This document shows positions 8,474-17,219 of a stretch of DNA of 64,000 bases, piece by piece. Both the position numbers and the translations under genes were made by a program. Source of the stretch: Bacillus sp. AFS088145 (lineage in GTDB: Bacteria; Bacillota; Bacilli; Bacillales; Bacillaceae_G); the NCBI RefSeq assembly GCF_002564465.1, contig NZ_NUUX01000015.1, positions 264,494 to 328,493 of the forward strand, in the 5' to 3' direction. Within the stretch, counting starts at the first letter, position 1; the number at the start of each line of letters is the position of its first letter. The notes under the pieces are model-generated. The model was not told the origin of the DNA. It saw only the letters and a program-made list of their open reading frames with translations, and searched no databases.

Positions 8474-10252
8474 ATGAAAAATGCAAAAAGCTTTACTAAA
8501 GTATTAAGCGCAATGGCAGTATCTATGATGATTCTTTCAGCATGTAAAGGCGGCGACACAAAGACTTCAACTACTACTAAGCAAGTCGATCAAGCTGCTT
8601 TTCCAATCAAAGTAACAAATAACAAAAAATCTGTTTCAGGTGGCATTTTAAAATATGGTTTAGTTTCAGATACGCCATTTGAAGGTATCTTAAATACAAT
8701 TTTCTATGAAGGCGATCCAGATTCTCAAGTTCTTCAATTCTTTGATGAAGCACTTCTTTCAACAGATGAAAACTATATTTATGACCAAGATGGTGCTGCT
8801 ACATATAAATTAAGCGATGACAAAAAGACAATCACATTAAAAATCCGCGATAATGTAAATTGGACGAATGGAGATCCAGTTACAGCAGAGGATTTAGAAT
8901 ATGCTTATCTTGTAATTGGTAATCCAAAATATACAGGTGTACGTTATGACTCACAAATGTCTATGATTGAAGGTATGGAAGATTATCATAACGGAAAGGC
9001 AAAAAATATTTCCGGAGTTAAAGTAATTGATCCTAAAACAATTTCAATTACCTTCAAAGAAGCTAACCCTTCTGTACTTACTGGATTATGGACTAACCCA
9101 CTACCTAAGAAATACTTAGGCAATGTGCCAATCGATAAATTAGCATCATCAGACCAAATTCGTAAAGCTCCTATCGGCTTTGGACCATTTAAAATTAAAA
9201 AGATCACTCCAGGTGAAGCTGTAGAATTTGAAGCGAATAAAGATTACTGGAACGGTGCTCCAAAACTTGACGGTGTACTTTTAAAAGTTGTTAACCCAAC
9301 TATTGCTACATCTTCTCTAGCAAACGGAGATATCGATATCGCTTCTGTTTCAGCTGACCAATTCGATCAAGCTAAAAAATTAAAAAATATCCAATTAATC
9401 GGTAAAACAGAGTTAGCTTACTCTTACATCGGATTTAAATTAGGTCATTACGATGCGAAAAATGGTGTAAACGTAATGGATAATCCAAAATTCCAAGATA
9501 AGCGTGTACGTCAAGCAATGGCTTATGCCCTTGATAATAAAGCAGTTGGGGAAAAATTATACAAAGGATTACGAGTGCCTGCAACTTCTGTAATTCCACC
9601 ATCATTCCCTAAATACTTTGATAAAGCATTAAAAGGATATACTCACGATCCTGAAAAAGCTAAAAAATTACTAGACGAAGCTGGTTACAAAGATGTAACT
9701 GGAGATGGTTTACGTGAAGATCCAAACGGAAAACCATTTAAAATCAACTTCGCTTCTATGAGTGGTGGCGATATCGCTGAACCATTAGCTCAATTCTACT
9801 TACAATCTTGGAAAGAAGTTGGCTTAGATGTTCAATTATTAGATGGACGTTTACATGAGTTCAACTCATTCTACGATATGGTAGAAAAAGATAATCCAAA
9901 AATCGATATTTTCGCAGCTGCTTGGGGAACAGGTTCTGACCCAGACCCATCTGGAATTTGGGCTAAAAATGCACCATTCAACTACGTTCGTTGGGTAAAT
10001 AACGACAATGATAAACTATTAAAAGAAGGTATTTCAGCAAAAGCATTTGATGAAAAATACCGTCAAGATGTATATGATAAATGGCAAGAGCTTGTAAATG
10101 ACGAAGTGCCAGTTATCCCTACTCTATTCCGCTTCGGTTTAGATGGCGTTAATAAGCGCGTTAAAGGCTACGACTTAACAGCTGGTCAAGGCTTCCAAGG
10201 TCACTTACAAGACATCTCTGTAACAAGTAAAGAGTCTGAAAAAAATAAATAA
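8474..10252 (+). CDS. oppA: Oligopeptide-binding lipoprotein OppA
   Basis: A 592-residue extracellular binding protein of the SBP family 5. The signal peptide ends in the lipobox LSAC (Cys about residue 24), so it is lipid-anchored to the outer face of the membrane. Family features include DNVNWTNGDPVTAEDLEY (about 130-147), the RVRQAMAYALD segment near 345, and the AWGTGSDPDPSG peptide-pocket region. It is the last gene of the operon, unlike the B. subtilis opp order where oppA comes first, and is followed by a terminator. GGAGAG precedes the ATG. Codon use is smoother than in neighbours, consistent with high expression of a binding protein. Confidence 0.93.
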   Translation: MKNAKSFTKVLSAMAVSMMILSACKGGDTKTSTTTKQVDQAAFPIKVTNNKKSVSGGILKYGLVSDTPFEGILNTIFYEGDPDSQVLQFFDEALLSTDENYIYDQDGAATYKLSDDKKTITLKIRDNVNWTNGDPVTAEDLEYAYLVIGNPKYTGVRYDSQMSMIEGMEDYHNGKAKNISGVKVIDPKTISITFKEANPSVLTGLWTNPLPKKYLGNVPIDKLASSDQIRKAPIGFGPFKIKKITPGEAVEFEANKDYWNGAPKLDGVLLKVVNPTIATSSLANGDIDIASVSADQFDQAKKLKNIQLIGKTELAYSYIGFKLGHYDAKNGVNVMDNPKFQDKRVRQAMAYALDNKAVGEKLYKGLRVPATSVIPPSFPKYFDKALKGYTHDPEKAKKLLDEAGYKDVTGDGLREDPNGKPFKINFASMSGGDIAEPLAQFYLQSWKEVGLDVQLLDGRLHEFNSFYDMVEKDNPKIDIFAAAWGTGSDPDPSGIWAKNAPFNYVRWVNNDNDKLLKEGISAKAFDEKYRQDVYDKWQELVNDEVPVIPTLFRFGLDGVNKRVKGYDLTAGQGFQGHLQDISVTSKESEKNK

Positions 10253-10265
10253 GCAGTAAAAATGT

Positions 10266-10308
10266 AGCTGTCCCTTAAGTCAATGCACTTTTGGGACGGT
10301 TCTTTTTT
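10266..10308 (+). terminator. Terminator of the opp operon
   Basis: AGCTGTCCC (10266-10274) pairs, with G-U pairs, to GGGACGGTT (10293-10301), then CTTTTTTG. Confidence 0.8.
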
Positions 10309-10359
10309 GTGTATAACTCATACCTGATTCTAAAGAATAGATAGCCATAACAGTAAAAA

Positions 10360-10681
10360 TGTGGATAAGTAATCCCCCCATTCCATTCTTTAAAAGGTTA
10401 TTAACAAGAACTTGCGTACATTTGTTGATATTTAATGGAGAATCAGCTAAAAACAGTAAATTGTTCATCAAAACAGTGGATAAGTAACAGCTCTCCTCAT
10501 CAAATCAAAAAAAATATTAACGAAAATATGCACACTGTTGATAAAATTGTGAACTTTGTTAATAAAGCAGTAATTTTTATTCAATAAATTTGTGGGTACG
10601 ATTTAATGTTGGGTTTGTGTGAGCTGAAATAAGTAGATTCAATTTTAACAAGCATGAACGATATGTGGACAATGTTGATAA
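10360..10681. promoter_or_regulatory. Cluster of DnaA-box-like 9-mers
   Basis: A gene-free stretch holds one perfect DnaA box (TGTGGATAA, 10360-10368) and several one-mismatch forms. These are TTATTAACA (10398-10406), AGTGGATAA (10475-10483), TGTTGATAA (10536-10544), TGTTAATAA (10557-10565), and the directly abutting pair TGTGGACAA (10664-10672) and TGTTGATAA (10673-10681). All but the TTATTAACA copy lie in the same orientation. B. subtilis is known to carry DnaA-box clusters away from oriC that affect DnaA availability. No replication gene is nearby, so I do not call this an origin. Confidence 0.5.
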
Positions 10682-10762
10682 AGTTGTGAGCTTCCCTTAC
10701 TAAATAAATTTCAATTATTGCTAAACCTGATCAACAACATAACTACAATTCAAAAATACAAA

Positions 10763-10789
10763 AAAACTCGCTAGTAATTAGCGAGTTTT
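10763..10789. terminator. Bidirectional terminator at the end of rocE
   Basis: AAAACTCGCTA (10763-10773) and TAGCGAGTTTT (10779-10789) form a perfect stem with A- and T-runs on both sides. Confidence 0.9.
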
Positions 10790-10821
10790 CACAAATTTTT
10801 GAGACAATCTCAAAACAATTA

Positions 10822-12228
10822 TTAACTTACTTTTTTACTTTCTTCTTGCTCGTGTTTTTCAATCTTATGCTTAGCAGAGAAATGATAATAGATTAAACAT
10901 GCAATCATAAATGGAACACCACAGTACAATGCAATACGTTGATCTGGGATAAATGCAAGACTAATGATTACAGCTACATTTAAAACAAAAGCAACGATTG
11001 GAACGATTGGATAAAGAGGCGTTTTATATTTTAAATCCTCTAATTTCCCACCTTCTTGAAGGTATTTCTTTCTACCTAAAAGATTTGATAATGCAATGCT
11101 TGCCCAAACAAATAAACAGCCAAATCCTGCAATTGATAGCAACCATAGATAAACCGTGTCTTCTGCGTAAATACCACTTAATAGAGATAAACAACCAAAA
11201 AACATACTAAAAGTTAAAGCGTTTAAAGGTACACCTTTTTTAGTTAATTTTCCTAATTTCGGACTAACCATTCCTTTTTGAGCCATTGAATACATCATAC
11301 GAGATGTTGCGTATAAACCTGAGTTAGCAACTGATAGAACTGCTGTAATAATAACAAAGTTCATAATATCAGCTGCGTATGGAATACCGATGTTATCAAA
11401 TACTACTACGAATGGGCTATCTACTAAACCAGCTTTCTCCCAAGGGAAAAGACCTGCTAAAACAAAAATTGATAAAATAAAGAATACTAGAATTCGCCAT
11501 ACTGTGTTATTAATTGCTTTAGGTACAGCTTTTGCTGGATCTTCACTTTCACCAGCTGCAATCCCTACTAATTCACTTCCCTGGAATGAGAAGTTAACTG
11601 CAACCATTGTGACCATAATCGCTAAAAAGCCATTTGGGAAAAGTCCGCCGTGGTCTGTAAAGTTAGAAAGCATTGGAGCCTTTGTCCCTTCCATTGGTAC
11701 AATGCCAAACATTACTGCTCCACCTAAAATTATAAATAGAACAATTGTTACTACTTTAATACTTGCAAACCAAAATTCAACTTCAGCAAAACTTTTAGTT
11801 GAAAGTGCATTTATTGCAAATAATATTACCCCAAATACTACACACCAGATCCAAGTCGGTACATCTGGAAACCATCTCTTCATTAACATACTAACTGTAA
11901 TTAACTCTAAACCGATTGTTACCGACCAGTTTAACCATGCCATCCATCCAACTACATAGCCTGACGCTGGTGAGATATATTTAGTTGCATAAGTTTGATA
12001 AGAACCAGCATCTGGTAAATTAACTGCTAATTCTCCTAAACATAGCATTGTTAAATACATTACGATTCCACCTACTAAGTAGGCTAATATTGCTCCACCT
12101 GGGCCAGCTTCACTAATTGTATAGCCTGATCCCATAAACAAACCTGTCCCAATTACTCCCCCAAGAGCAATCATAAACAAGTGTCTACTTTTAAGCTCTT
12201 TCTTTAACCCCTGTTCTTGCTGTTTCAT
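10822..12228 (-). CDS. rocE: Amino-acid permease, RocE-like
   Basis: A 468-residue, 12-span permease of the amino acid-polyamine-organocation superfamily, close in length to B. subtilis RocE. The start is ATG 12228 behind AGAGGAGGG; the longer frame to 12300 has no such site. The family signature GGVIGTGLFMGSGYT is near residue 22, and the helix-1 to helix-3 motifs GPGGAILAY and ELAVNLPDAGSYQTYA follow. Arginine or ornithine import is inferred from the adjoining rocG-rocD-rocR genes; by sequence alone lysine or histidine permeases look similar. It has its own promoter region with a CcpA-like and a CodY-like site, so it is probably not just the tail of the rocD-rocG transcript. Confidence 0.8.
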   Translation of the reverse strand: MKQQEQGLKKELKSRHLFMIALGGVIGTGLFMGSGYTISEAGPGGAILAYLVGGIVMYLTMLCLGELAVNLPDAGSYQTYATKYISPASGYVVGWMAWLNWSVTIGLELITVSMLMKRWFPDVPTWIWCVVFGVILFAINALSTKSFAEVEFWFASIKVVTIVLFIILGGAVMFGIVPMEGTKAPMLSNFTDHGGLFPNGFLAIMVTMVAVNFSFQGSELVGIAAGESEDPAKAVPKAINNTVWRILVFFILSIFVLAGLFPWEKAGLVDSPFVVVFDNIGIPYAADIMNFVIITAVLSVANSGLYATSRMMYSMAQKGMVSPKLGKLTKKGVPLNALTFSMFFGCLSLLSGIYAEDTVYLWLLSIAGFGCLFVWASIALSNLLGRKKYLQEGGKLEDLKYKTPLYPIVPIVAFVLNVAVIISLAFIPDQRIALYCGVPFMIACLIYYHFSAKHKIEKHEQEESKKVS

Positions 12229-12270
12229 GAAAGTCCCTCCTCTAGATGTAAATTGTGCGTATAAGTTAAA

Positions 12271-12292
12271 ATATTCTGATATAACAGAATAT
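12271..12292. promoter_or_regulatory. Perfect 8+8 inverted repeat upstream of rocE
   Basis: ATATTCTG (12271-12278) and CAGAATAT (12285-12292) flank a 6-base centre about 45 bases before the rocE start. An operator is plausible; the binding protein is unknown. Confidence 0.4.
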
Positions 12293-12352
12293 AAGTTCAC
12301 TTATTTCCTTAACGAACACTAAAGCTCTTTAAACCAACATATTTTAAGACTA

Positions 12353-12383
12353 AATTTTCAGATAACGATTGAAAACGTATACA
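12353..12383. promoter_or_regulatory. CodY-like box followed by a CcpA (cre)-like site
   Basis: AATTTTCAGATAACG (12353-12367) matches 12 of 15 positions of the CodY motif. TGAAAACGTATACA (12370-12383), read on the reverse strand, matches the cre consensus at 13 of 14 positions. Together they would link permease expression to amino-acid and carbon status. Neither has been tested. Confidence 0.45.
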
Positions 12384-12449
12384 AATCATTGTATTGAGAT
12401 AATACTTAATTATAAAAATAGATTTTATTATCTGTCAATACAATATAAG

Positions 12450-12478
12450 TGCTCCAGATGAAATTTTCATCTGGAGCA
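12450..12478. terminator. Strong hairpin after rocG
   Basis: TGCTCCAGATGAAA (12450-12463) is the exact reverse complement of TTTCATCTGGAGCA (12465-12478), a 14-bp stem. No T-run follows directly on the reverse strand, so it may protect the mRNA end or terminate only partly. Confidence 0.6.
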
Positions 12479-12492
12479 AACCAATTAATCTA

Positions 12493-13779
12493 TTAAACCC
12501 ATCCACGGAAACGAGATGCTTCCGCCATTTTGCGAATACCAACCATATATGCAGCTAATCTCATATTTACTTTGCGATTAACTGAAGTTTGGTAAACACT
12601 ATCAAATGAACGAACCATTTTTTCACGAAGCTTTTGAGCAACTTCTTCATCAGACCAGTAGTAACCTTGGTTATTTTGAACCCACTCAAAATAAGAAACA
12701 GAAACTCCACCAGCACTTGCTAGTACGTCTGGAACTAGTAAAATTTCGCGCTCTGTTAAAATTTTAGTAGCTTCAAGAGTAGTAGGACCATTTGCAGCTT
12801 CAACTACGATTGATGCTTTAATATTGTGAGCATTTTCAATTGTAATTTGATTTGAAATTGCGGCTGGAACTAAAATATCACAAGGTTTTTCTAGTAATTC
12901 TTTATTCGAAATTACATCAGTAAATAAGTTAGTTACCGTTCCAAAGCTATCTCTTTTTTCTAGTAAGCTATGAATATCTAAACCGTCTGGATCGTATAAT
13001 GCGCCAAGTGCATCAGAAATACCAACTACCTTTGCACCTGCTTCAACCATGAACTTCGCTAAGAAGCTACCCGCATTTCCAAATCCTTGAACAATGACAC
13101 TAGCACCCTTTAAATCGATTCCCTTACGTTTAGCAGCCTCTTCGATACAAATAGTAACACCTTGAGCTGTAGCTGTTTCACGTCCTTCTGATCCACCTAA
13201 TACAAGTGGTTTACCAGTAATAAATCCAGGAGAATCAAATTCTTGAATTCTACTATATTCATCCATCATCCAAGCCATTATTTGTGGGTTAGTATATACG
13301 TCTGGAGCAGGAATATCCTTTGTTGGTCCAACGATTTGGCTAATCGCACGAACATATCCTCTACTTAAACGCTCTAACTCAAAAATTGACATATTTCTTG
13401 GATCACAAATGATACCGCCTTTTCCCCCACCGTATGGTAAATCAACGATACCGCATTTTAAGCTCATCCACATTGATAAAGCTTTTACTTCGTCCTCATT
13501 AACCTCAGGATGGAAACGAATTCCACCTTTTGTTGGACCTACAGCATCATTATGTTGTGAACGATAGCCAGTGAAAATCTTCACTGAGCCATCATCCATT
13601 CTTACCGGAATTTGAACTGTTAAAAATCGTAATGGTTCTTTTAATAACTCATAAAGTTCTTTTGAATAACCAAGTTTATGAAGAGCTTCTGAGATTACTT
13701 CTTGAGTAGACTGAATTAATTCTCTGCCTTCTTCTTTGATTTTGTTTTGTACTTCATTTTGTGGGATTGTAGTTGTCAT
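12493..13779 (-). CDS. rocG: NAD-dependent glutamate dehydrogenase (RocG/GudB)
   Basis: A 428-residue Glu/Leu/Phe/Val dehydrogenase that deaminates glutamate to 2-oxoglutarate and ammonia, the last step in using arginine or ornithine as a nitrogen and carbon source. The substrate-binding segment [15 protein letters not shown] is near residue 72. The catalytic lysine lies in PYGGGKGG (about 115). The Rossmann motif is VQGFGNAGS (about 238). The sequence around the active site is complete, with no insertion like the inactivating duplication in laboratory GudB. It lies 14 bases downstream of rocD and is probably co-transcribed from the sigma-L promoter. By sequence RocG and GudB are hard to separate; the operon context favours RocG. 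Confidence 0.88.
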   Translation of the reverse strand: MTTTIPQNEVQNKIKEEGRELIQSTQEVISEALHKLGYSKELYELLKEPLRFLTVQIPVRMDDGSVKIFTGYRSQHNDAVGPTKGGIRFHPEVNEDEVKALSMWMSLKCGIVDLPYGGGKGGIICDPRNMSIFELERLSRGYVRAISQIVGPTKDIPAPDVYTNPQIMAWMMDEYSRIQEFDSPGFITGKPLVLGGSEGRETATAQGVTICIEEAAKRKGIDLKGASVIVQGFGNAGSFLAKFMVEAGAKVVGISDALGALYDPDGLDIHSLLEKRDSFGTVTNLFTDVISNKELLEKPCDILVPAAISNQITIENAHNIKASIVVEAANGPTTLEATKILTEREILLVPDVLASAGGVSVSYFEWVQNNQGYYWSDEEVAQKLREKMVRSFDSVYQTSVNRKVNMRLAAYMVGIRKMAEASRFRGWV

Positions 13780-13793
13780 TTTTATCGCTCCAT

Positions 13794-15005
13794 TTATACA
13801 GTTGCTTTATATTGGCTAAATACTTCGTTAATTTGTTGAATTGACCAGTCTAAATCTTCTTTTGAAATAATTAATGGTGGTGCAAAACGAATTACTGTAT
13901 CATGTGTTTCTTTACATAATAAACCTTGTTTCTTTAATGCTTCACAATAAACACGTGCTGGTACATGAAGTTCAACACCGATAAATAATCCACGTCCTCT
14001 AACTTCTTTAATATGAGGATGATCGATTTCTTTTAATTTTTCCATAAAGTAGTTTCCAAGCTCATTTGAACGCTCAGCTAACTTCTCTTCTTCAAGAACT
14101 TCTAAAGCAGCTACTGAAACTGCACAAGCTAATGGATTTCCACCAAATGTAGATCCGTGAGAACCTGGCTCAAATACGCCTAAGATTGAACGATCAGCAG
14201 CAACACATGAAATTGGGAATACTCCGCCACCAAGTGCTTTACCTAAAATGTACATGTCAGGAATTACTCCATCCCAATCACATGCAAAAGTTTTACCAGT
14301 TCTACATAAACCTGTTTGAATTTCATCTGCTATAAATAATACGTTTTCTTTTTTACAAACATCAGCTACTTCAGGTAAGAATCCTTCTTTAGGGATATTA
14401 ATTCCAGCTTCACCTTGAATTGGTTCGATTAAGAATGCAGCAGTATTTGGCGTAATTGCAGCTTTTAATGCTTCAATATCGCCATACGGAATTAACTTAA
14501 TTCCTGGTAAGAATGGTCCAAATCCACGTTGATAATCTTTTTCTGATGATAAAGAAACTGCAGCCATCGTGCGACCGTGGAAGTTTCCAACACAAGCAAT
14601 AATTTCTGCTTGGTTTTCTTCTACACCCTTAACATCATAAGCCCATCTTCTAGCAGCTTTAATAGCAGTCTCAACAGCTTCAGCACCAGTGTTCATAGGT
14701 AAAATCATATCTTTGTTCGTAACTTTTGCTACCTTTTCAAACCACTCACCCATGTTTTCACTATAGAAAGCACGAGAAGTTAATGTAACTTTGTCAGCTT
14801 GATCTTTTAAAGCTTGGATAATTTTTGGATGACGATGCCCTTGGTTTACAGAAGAATATGCACTTAACATATCTAAATATCTGTTACCCTCAGGGTCTGT
14901 AACCCAGATACCTTCAGCTTTAGAGATTACTACTGGAAGTGGATGATAGTTATTTGCGCCATATTGATTTGTTTGGTCAATGATTTTTTGAGAATTAGTT
15001 GTCAT
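13794..15005 (-). CDS. rocD: Ornithine aminotransferase RocD
   Basis: A 403-residue class-III PLP aminotransferase converting ornithine plus 2-oxoglutarate to glutamate semialdehyde plus glutamate. Family marks: [16 protein letters not shown] near the N-terminus, [12 protein letters not shown] (about 104-115), the PLP-interacting [14 protein letters not shown] (about 223-236), and the Schiff-base lysine in ILGKALGGG (about 253). GGGGGAAC-type ribosome site precedes ATG 15005. It heads a rocD-rocG operon directly behind a -24/-12 promoter. No arginase gene (rocF) is visible in the window. Confidence 0.93.
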   Translation of the reverse strand: MTTNSQKIIDQTNQYGANNYHPLPVVISKAEGIWVTDPEGNRYLDMLSAYSSVNQGHRHPKIIQALKDQADKVTLTSRAFYSENMGEWFEKVAKVTNKDMILPMNTGAEAVETAIKAARRWAYDVKGVEENQAEIIACVGNFHGRTMAAVSLSSEKDYQRGFGPFLPGIKLIPYGDIEALKAAITPNTAAFLIEPIQGEAGINIPKEGFLPEVADVCKKENVLFIADEIQTGLCRTGKTFACDWDGVIPDMYILGKALGGGVFPISCVAADRSILGVFEPGSHGSTFGGNPLACAVSVAALEVLEEEKLAERSNELGNYFMEKLKEIDHPHIKEVRGRGLFIGVELHVPARVYCEALKKQGLLCKETHDTVIRFAPPLIISKEDLDWSIQQINEVFSQYKATV

Positions 15006-15057
15006 TTGAGTTCCCCCAATATTATTGATTAATTTTTAGCTTCTTACTAAAAGAATA

Positions 15058-15074
15058 AGCAATTTCCGTGCCAA
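15058..15074 (-). promoter_or_regulatory. Sigma-L (sigma-54) -24/-12 promoter of rocD-rocG
   Basis: Read on the reverse strand the sequence is TTGGCACGGAAATTGCT. TGGCAC (-24) and TTGC (-12) have the correct spacing. It lies about 55 bases before the rocD start and next to a sigma-54 activator gene. Confidence 0.9.
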
Positions 15075-15158
15075 ACATGTTGTATAAATTAAAATTCACA
15101 AAATGTACTTATTCTAAGCGTTATTCATCCTTAAGCATGATACCGTTTTCAATTTACC

Positions 15159-15215
15159 GCAAAATATTTTTGCATTCAGGCGCAAAATTAATTAAAATAT
15201 GCATAGAATATTTGC
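15159..15215. promoter_or_regulatory. RocR-type upstream activating sites
   Basis: GCAAAATATTTTTGC (15159-15173) is a palindrome centred about 95 bases upstream of the -24 element. Related half-sites follow (GCAAAAT at 15182-15188, TTTGC at 15211-15215). RocR of B. subtilis binds palindromic upstream sites at roc promoters; the same is inferred here. Confidence 0.6.
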
Positions 15216-15312
15216 AGCAAAAAAAGATTAACAAAGAAAATTAGTACATTCGGAAAAAAACTGCCTTTTTATCTTACCAAAAATAGAAAGAAGTGCAAAT
15301 TTTTTCTATTGT

Positions 15313-15318
15313 TATAAT
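15313..15318 (+). promoter_or_regulatory. -10 element of the rocR promoter
   Basis: TATAAT lies 17 bases before the rocR ATG. No good -35 is present, so expression may be weak or autoregulated by the overlapping RocR sites. Confidence 0.4.
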
Positions 15319-15334
15319 GAAAAGAGAGAATTAT

Positions 15335-16756
15335 ATGAAAAATGATAAGCAAAACTTTTTAGCTGTTGATGAATTATTACAATTAATATTAGAAGAAATT
15401 GATATCGGTATACATGTAGTTGATCAAGAAGCTAATACAATGGTGTATAACCGCAAAATGATGGAAATCGAAATGATGAATGAAGAGGATGTCTTACACA
15501 AAAATCTTTTAGATGTCTTCACGTTTCAAAAAAACCAATCGAGCACCTTACTTGATGCACTCCAAAAAGGTAAAGTACGAAAAAATATTAAACAATCTTA
15601 TTTTAATAATAAAGGAAAAGAAGTTACGACAATCAATGATACTTACCCAATAATGAAAGAAAATAAAATTATTGGAGCAATTGAAATGGTTCGCGACGTG
15701 ACTGAATTAAAGCAATCTGTGCAGGAAGGTATTCTTCAAAATCGAAATACACGTTATACATTCGAACAATTAATCGGAACATCCGGGGCATTTAAAAGCA
15801 TAATTGAAGATGCAAAAAGATCTACAAAAACTTCTTCATCCGTATTAATTGTAGGAGAAACTGGAACAGGTAAAGAATTATTCGCTCAAAGTATTCATAA
15901 TGCTAGCAAAAGAGCAACAAAACCATTCATTTCTCAAAATTGCGCCGCACTTCCAGAATCCTTAATTGAAAGTATTCTTTTTGGGACAAAAAAAGGAGCA
16001 TTTACTGGGGCAATTGATAAGCCTGGATTATTTGAAGAAGCAAATGGTGGAACATTATTATTAGATGAAATTAATTCACTTAGCCCTAACTTACAGGCTA
16101 AACTTTTAAGGGTTATTCAAGAACGTAAAGTTAGAAGAATTGGTGATATTAACGAAAAAGAATTAGATGTTCGAATTATCGCTACGATAAATGAAGACCC
16201 TATTGAAGCAATCGCGAATAATCATTTACGTAAAGACTTATATTACCGTCTAAGTGTCGTTTCATTATTTCTACCTCCACTACGTGAACGCTTCGAAGAT
16301 ATATTGTTGTTAGCAAACTTCTTTATTCAAAAATATAATCGTCTTTTCGGTCATCGGGTAACTAATTTAGATGAAAATGTAACAAACTTCTTCCTGAATC
16401 ATAACTGGCCTGGTAATATACGCGAACTTGAACATATGATCGAAGGTGCAATGAACTTAGTAGAAAATGAAACAACTATATCTGCAACTCATTTACCATC
16501 TAGGTTTTTTAATGAAAAAAGAAATACAAGTGCTACTCCAATCGTTCAACAACAAAGAGACGTTAAATTACATCCGCCAGAATCAATAGATGATAAATCA
16601 AATTTAAAAAATACTTTATTGAACAAAGAAAAACAACATATTATAAATGTTTTAAATGAACATAACGGCAATATTACACAGGCTGCAAAACAATTAGGCA
16701 TCAGTAGACAAAACTTACAATATCGTATTCGTAAGTTTAATTTATTGAATGATTAA
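15335..16756 (+). CDS. rocR: Sigma-54-dependent activator RocR
   Basis: A 473-residue enhancer-binding protein. An N-terminal PAS-type sensor (about 15-125) is followed by a sigma-54 AAA+ domain. That domain has Walker A GETGTGKE (about 185), the sigma-54 contact loop GAFTGA (about 229) and Walker B GGTLLLDEI (about 250). A C-terminal Fis-type helix-turn-helix covers GNITQAAKQLGISRQNLQYR. The start at ATG 15335 follows AAGAGAG; the longer frame from 15293 overlaps the TATAAT element. Divergent to rocD with the sigma-L promoter between them, matching B. subtilis RocR, which responds to ornithine or citrulline. Confidence 0.9.
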   Translation: MKNDKQNFLAVDELLQLILEEIDIGIHVVDQEANTMVYNRKMMEIEMMNEEDVLHKNLLDVFTFQKNQSSTLLDALQKGKVRKNIKQSYFNNKGKEVTTINDTYPIMKENKIIGAIEMVRDVTELKQSVQEGILQNRNTRYTFEQLIGTSGAFKSIIEDAKRSTKTSSSVLIVGETGTGKELFAQSIHNASKRATKPFISQNCAALPESLIESILFGTKKGAFTGAIDKPGLFEEANGGTLLLDEINSLSPNLQAKLLRVIQERKVRRIGDINEKELDVRIIATINEDPIEAIANNHLRKDLYYRLSVVSLFLPPLRERFEDILLLANFFIQKYNRLFGHRVTNLDENVTNFFLNHNWPGNIRELEHMIEGAMNLVENETTISATHLPSRFFNEKRNTSATPIVQQQRDVKLHPPESIDDKSNLKNTLLNKEKQHIINVLNEHNGNITQAAKQLGISRQNLQYRIRKFNLLND

Positions 16757-16885
16757 GTTTTATTCAAATAAAACATTAACGAATATTTTCCAGTACGGTT
16801 TAAAAATGCAAATATGCCCAAACCTTCCACTTTTGTCCTGCATATTTTGATTATGTAAGACTCATAAGTAAAGGAGGTTTTTTAT

Positions 16886-17167
16886 ATGTCGAATGAACAT
16901 GAGTATCGTCCACATGGATTTGGTGGCGGCGGCTTTGGACACGGTGGATTCGGAGGCTTTCATGGTGGGTTTGGTGGAGGATTTGGTAGACCTGGATTTG
17001 GATTTGGTAGACCTGGGTTTGGATTTGGCTTTGGACGTCCGTTCTTCCGTCCGTTCTTCCGTCCATTTTTCCCATTCTTCCCATTTTTTTGGGGTGGTTA
17101 TGGCTATGGCTATCCTTACTACTATTGCCCACCAGGATACTATTGTCCTCCCCCTTATTATTACTAA
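16886..17167 (+). CDS. Small Gly/Phe/Tyr-rich low-complexity protein
   Basis: A 93-residue protein with a strong AAAGGAGG site before ATG 16886 and a terminator after it. A short acidic N-terminus (MSNEHEYRPHGF) is followed by FGGG/GFGHGG repeats, then GRPGFGFGRP repeats, then FRPFFRPFFPFFPFF, and finally a tyrosine/proline/cysteine tail (CPPGYYCPPPYYY). Such composition is typical of spore-coat or exosporium structural proteins in Bacillaceae, where tyrosines and cysteines crosslink. That role is an inference from composition only. No membrane span or signal peptide is clear. The opposite-strand and frame-shifted readings are shadows of the same repeats. Confidence 0.7.
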   Translation: MSNEHEYRPHGFGGGGFGHGGFGGFHGGFGGGFGRPGFGFGRPGFGFGFGRPFFRPFFRPFFPFFPFFWGGYGYGYPYYYCPPGYYCPPPYYY

Positions 17168-17188
17168 TAATGTAAAAATAAAAAATAT

Positions 17189-17218
17189 AAAAGAGAAGGG
17201 TTTTATACCTTCTCTTTT
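17189..17218. terminator. Bidirectional terminator between the Gly-rich gene and pheA
   Basis: AAAAGAGAAGG (17189-17199) pairs with CCTTCTCTTTT (17208-17218). Confidence 0.9.
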
Positions 17219-17219
17219 C

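Noticed and set aside
4616..10252. Nickel or dipeptide (Dpp/Nik) specificity for the peptide transporter
   Set aside because: The binding protein has the general oligopeptide pattern and no feature that I can tie to nickel, heme or dipeptides.
10280..10471. 63-codon reverse frame
   Set aside because: It overlaps the opp terminator and the DnaA-box stretch, and has no ribosome site or recognisable composition.
10360..10681. Chromosomal or plasmid replication origin
   Set aside because: No dnaA, dnaN, rep or partition genes are adjacent, and no AT-rich 13-mer unwinding array is evident; only the box cluster is supported.
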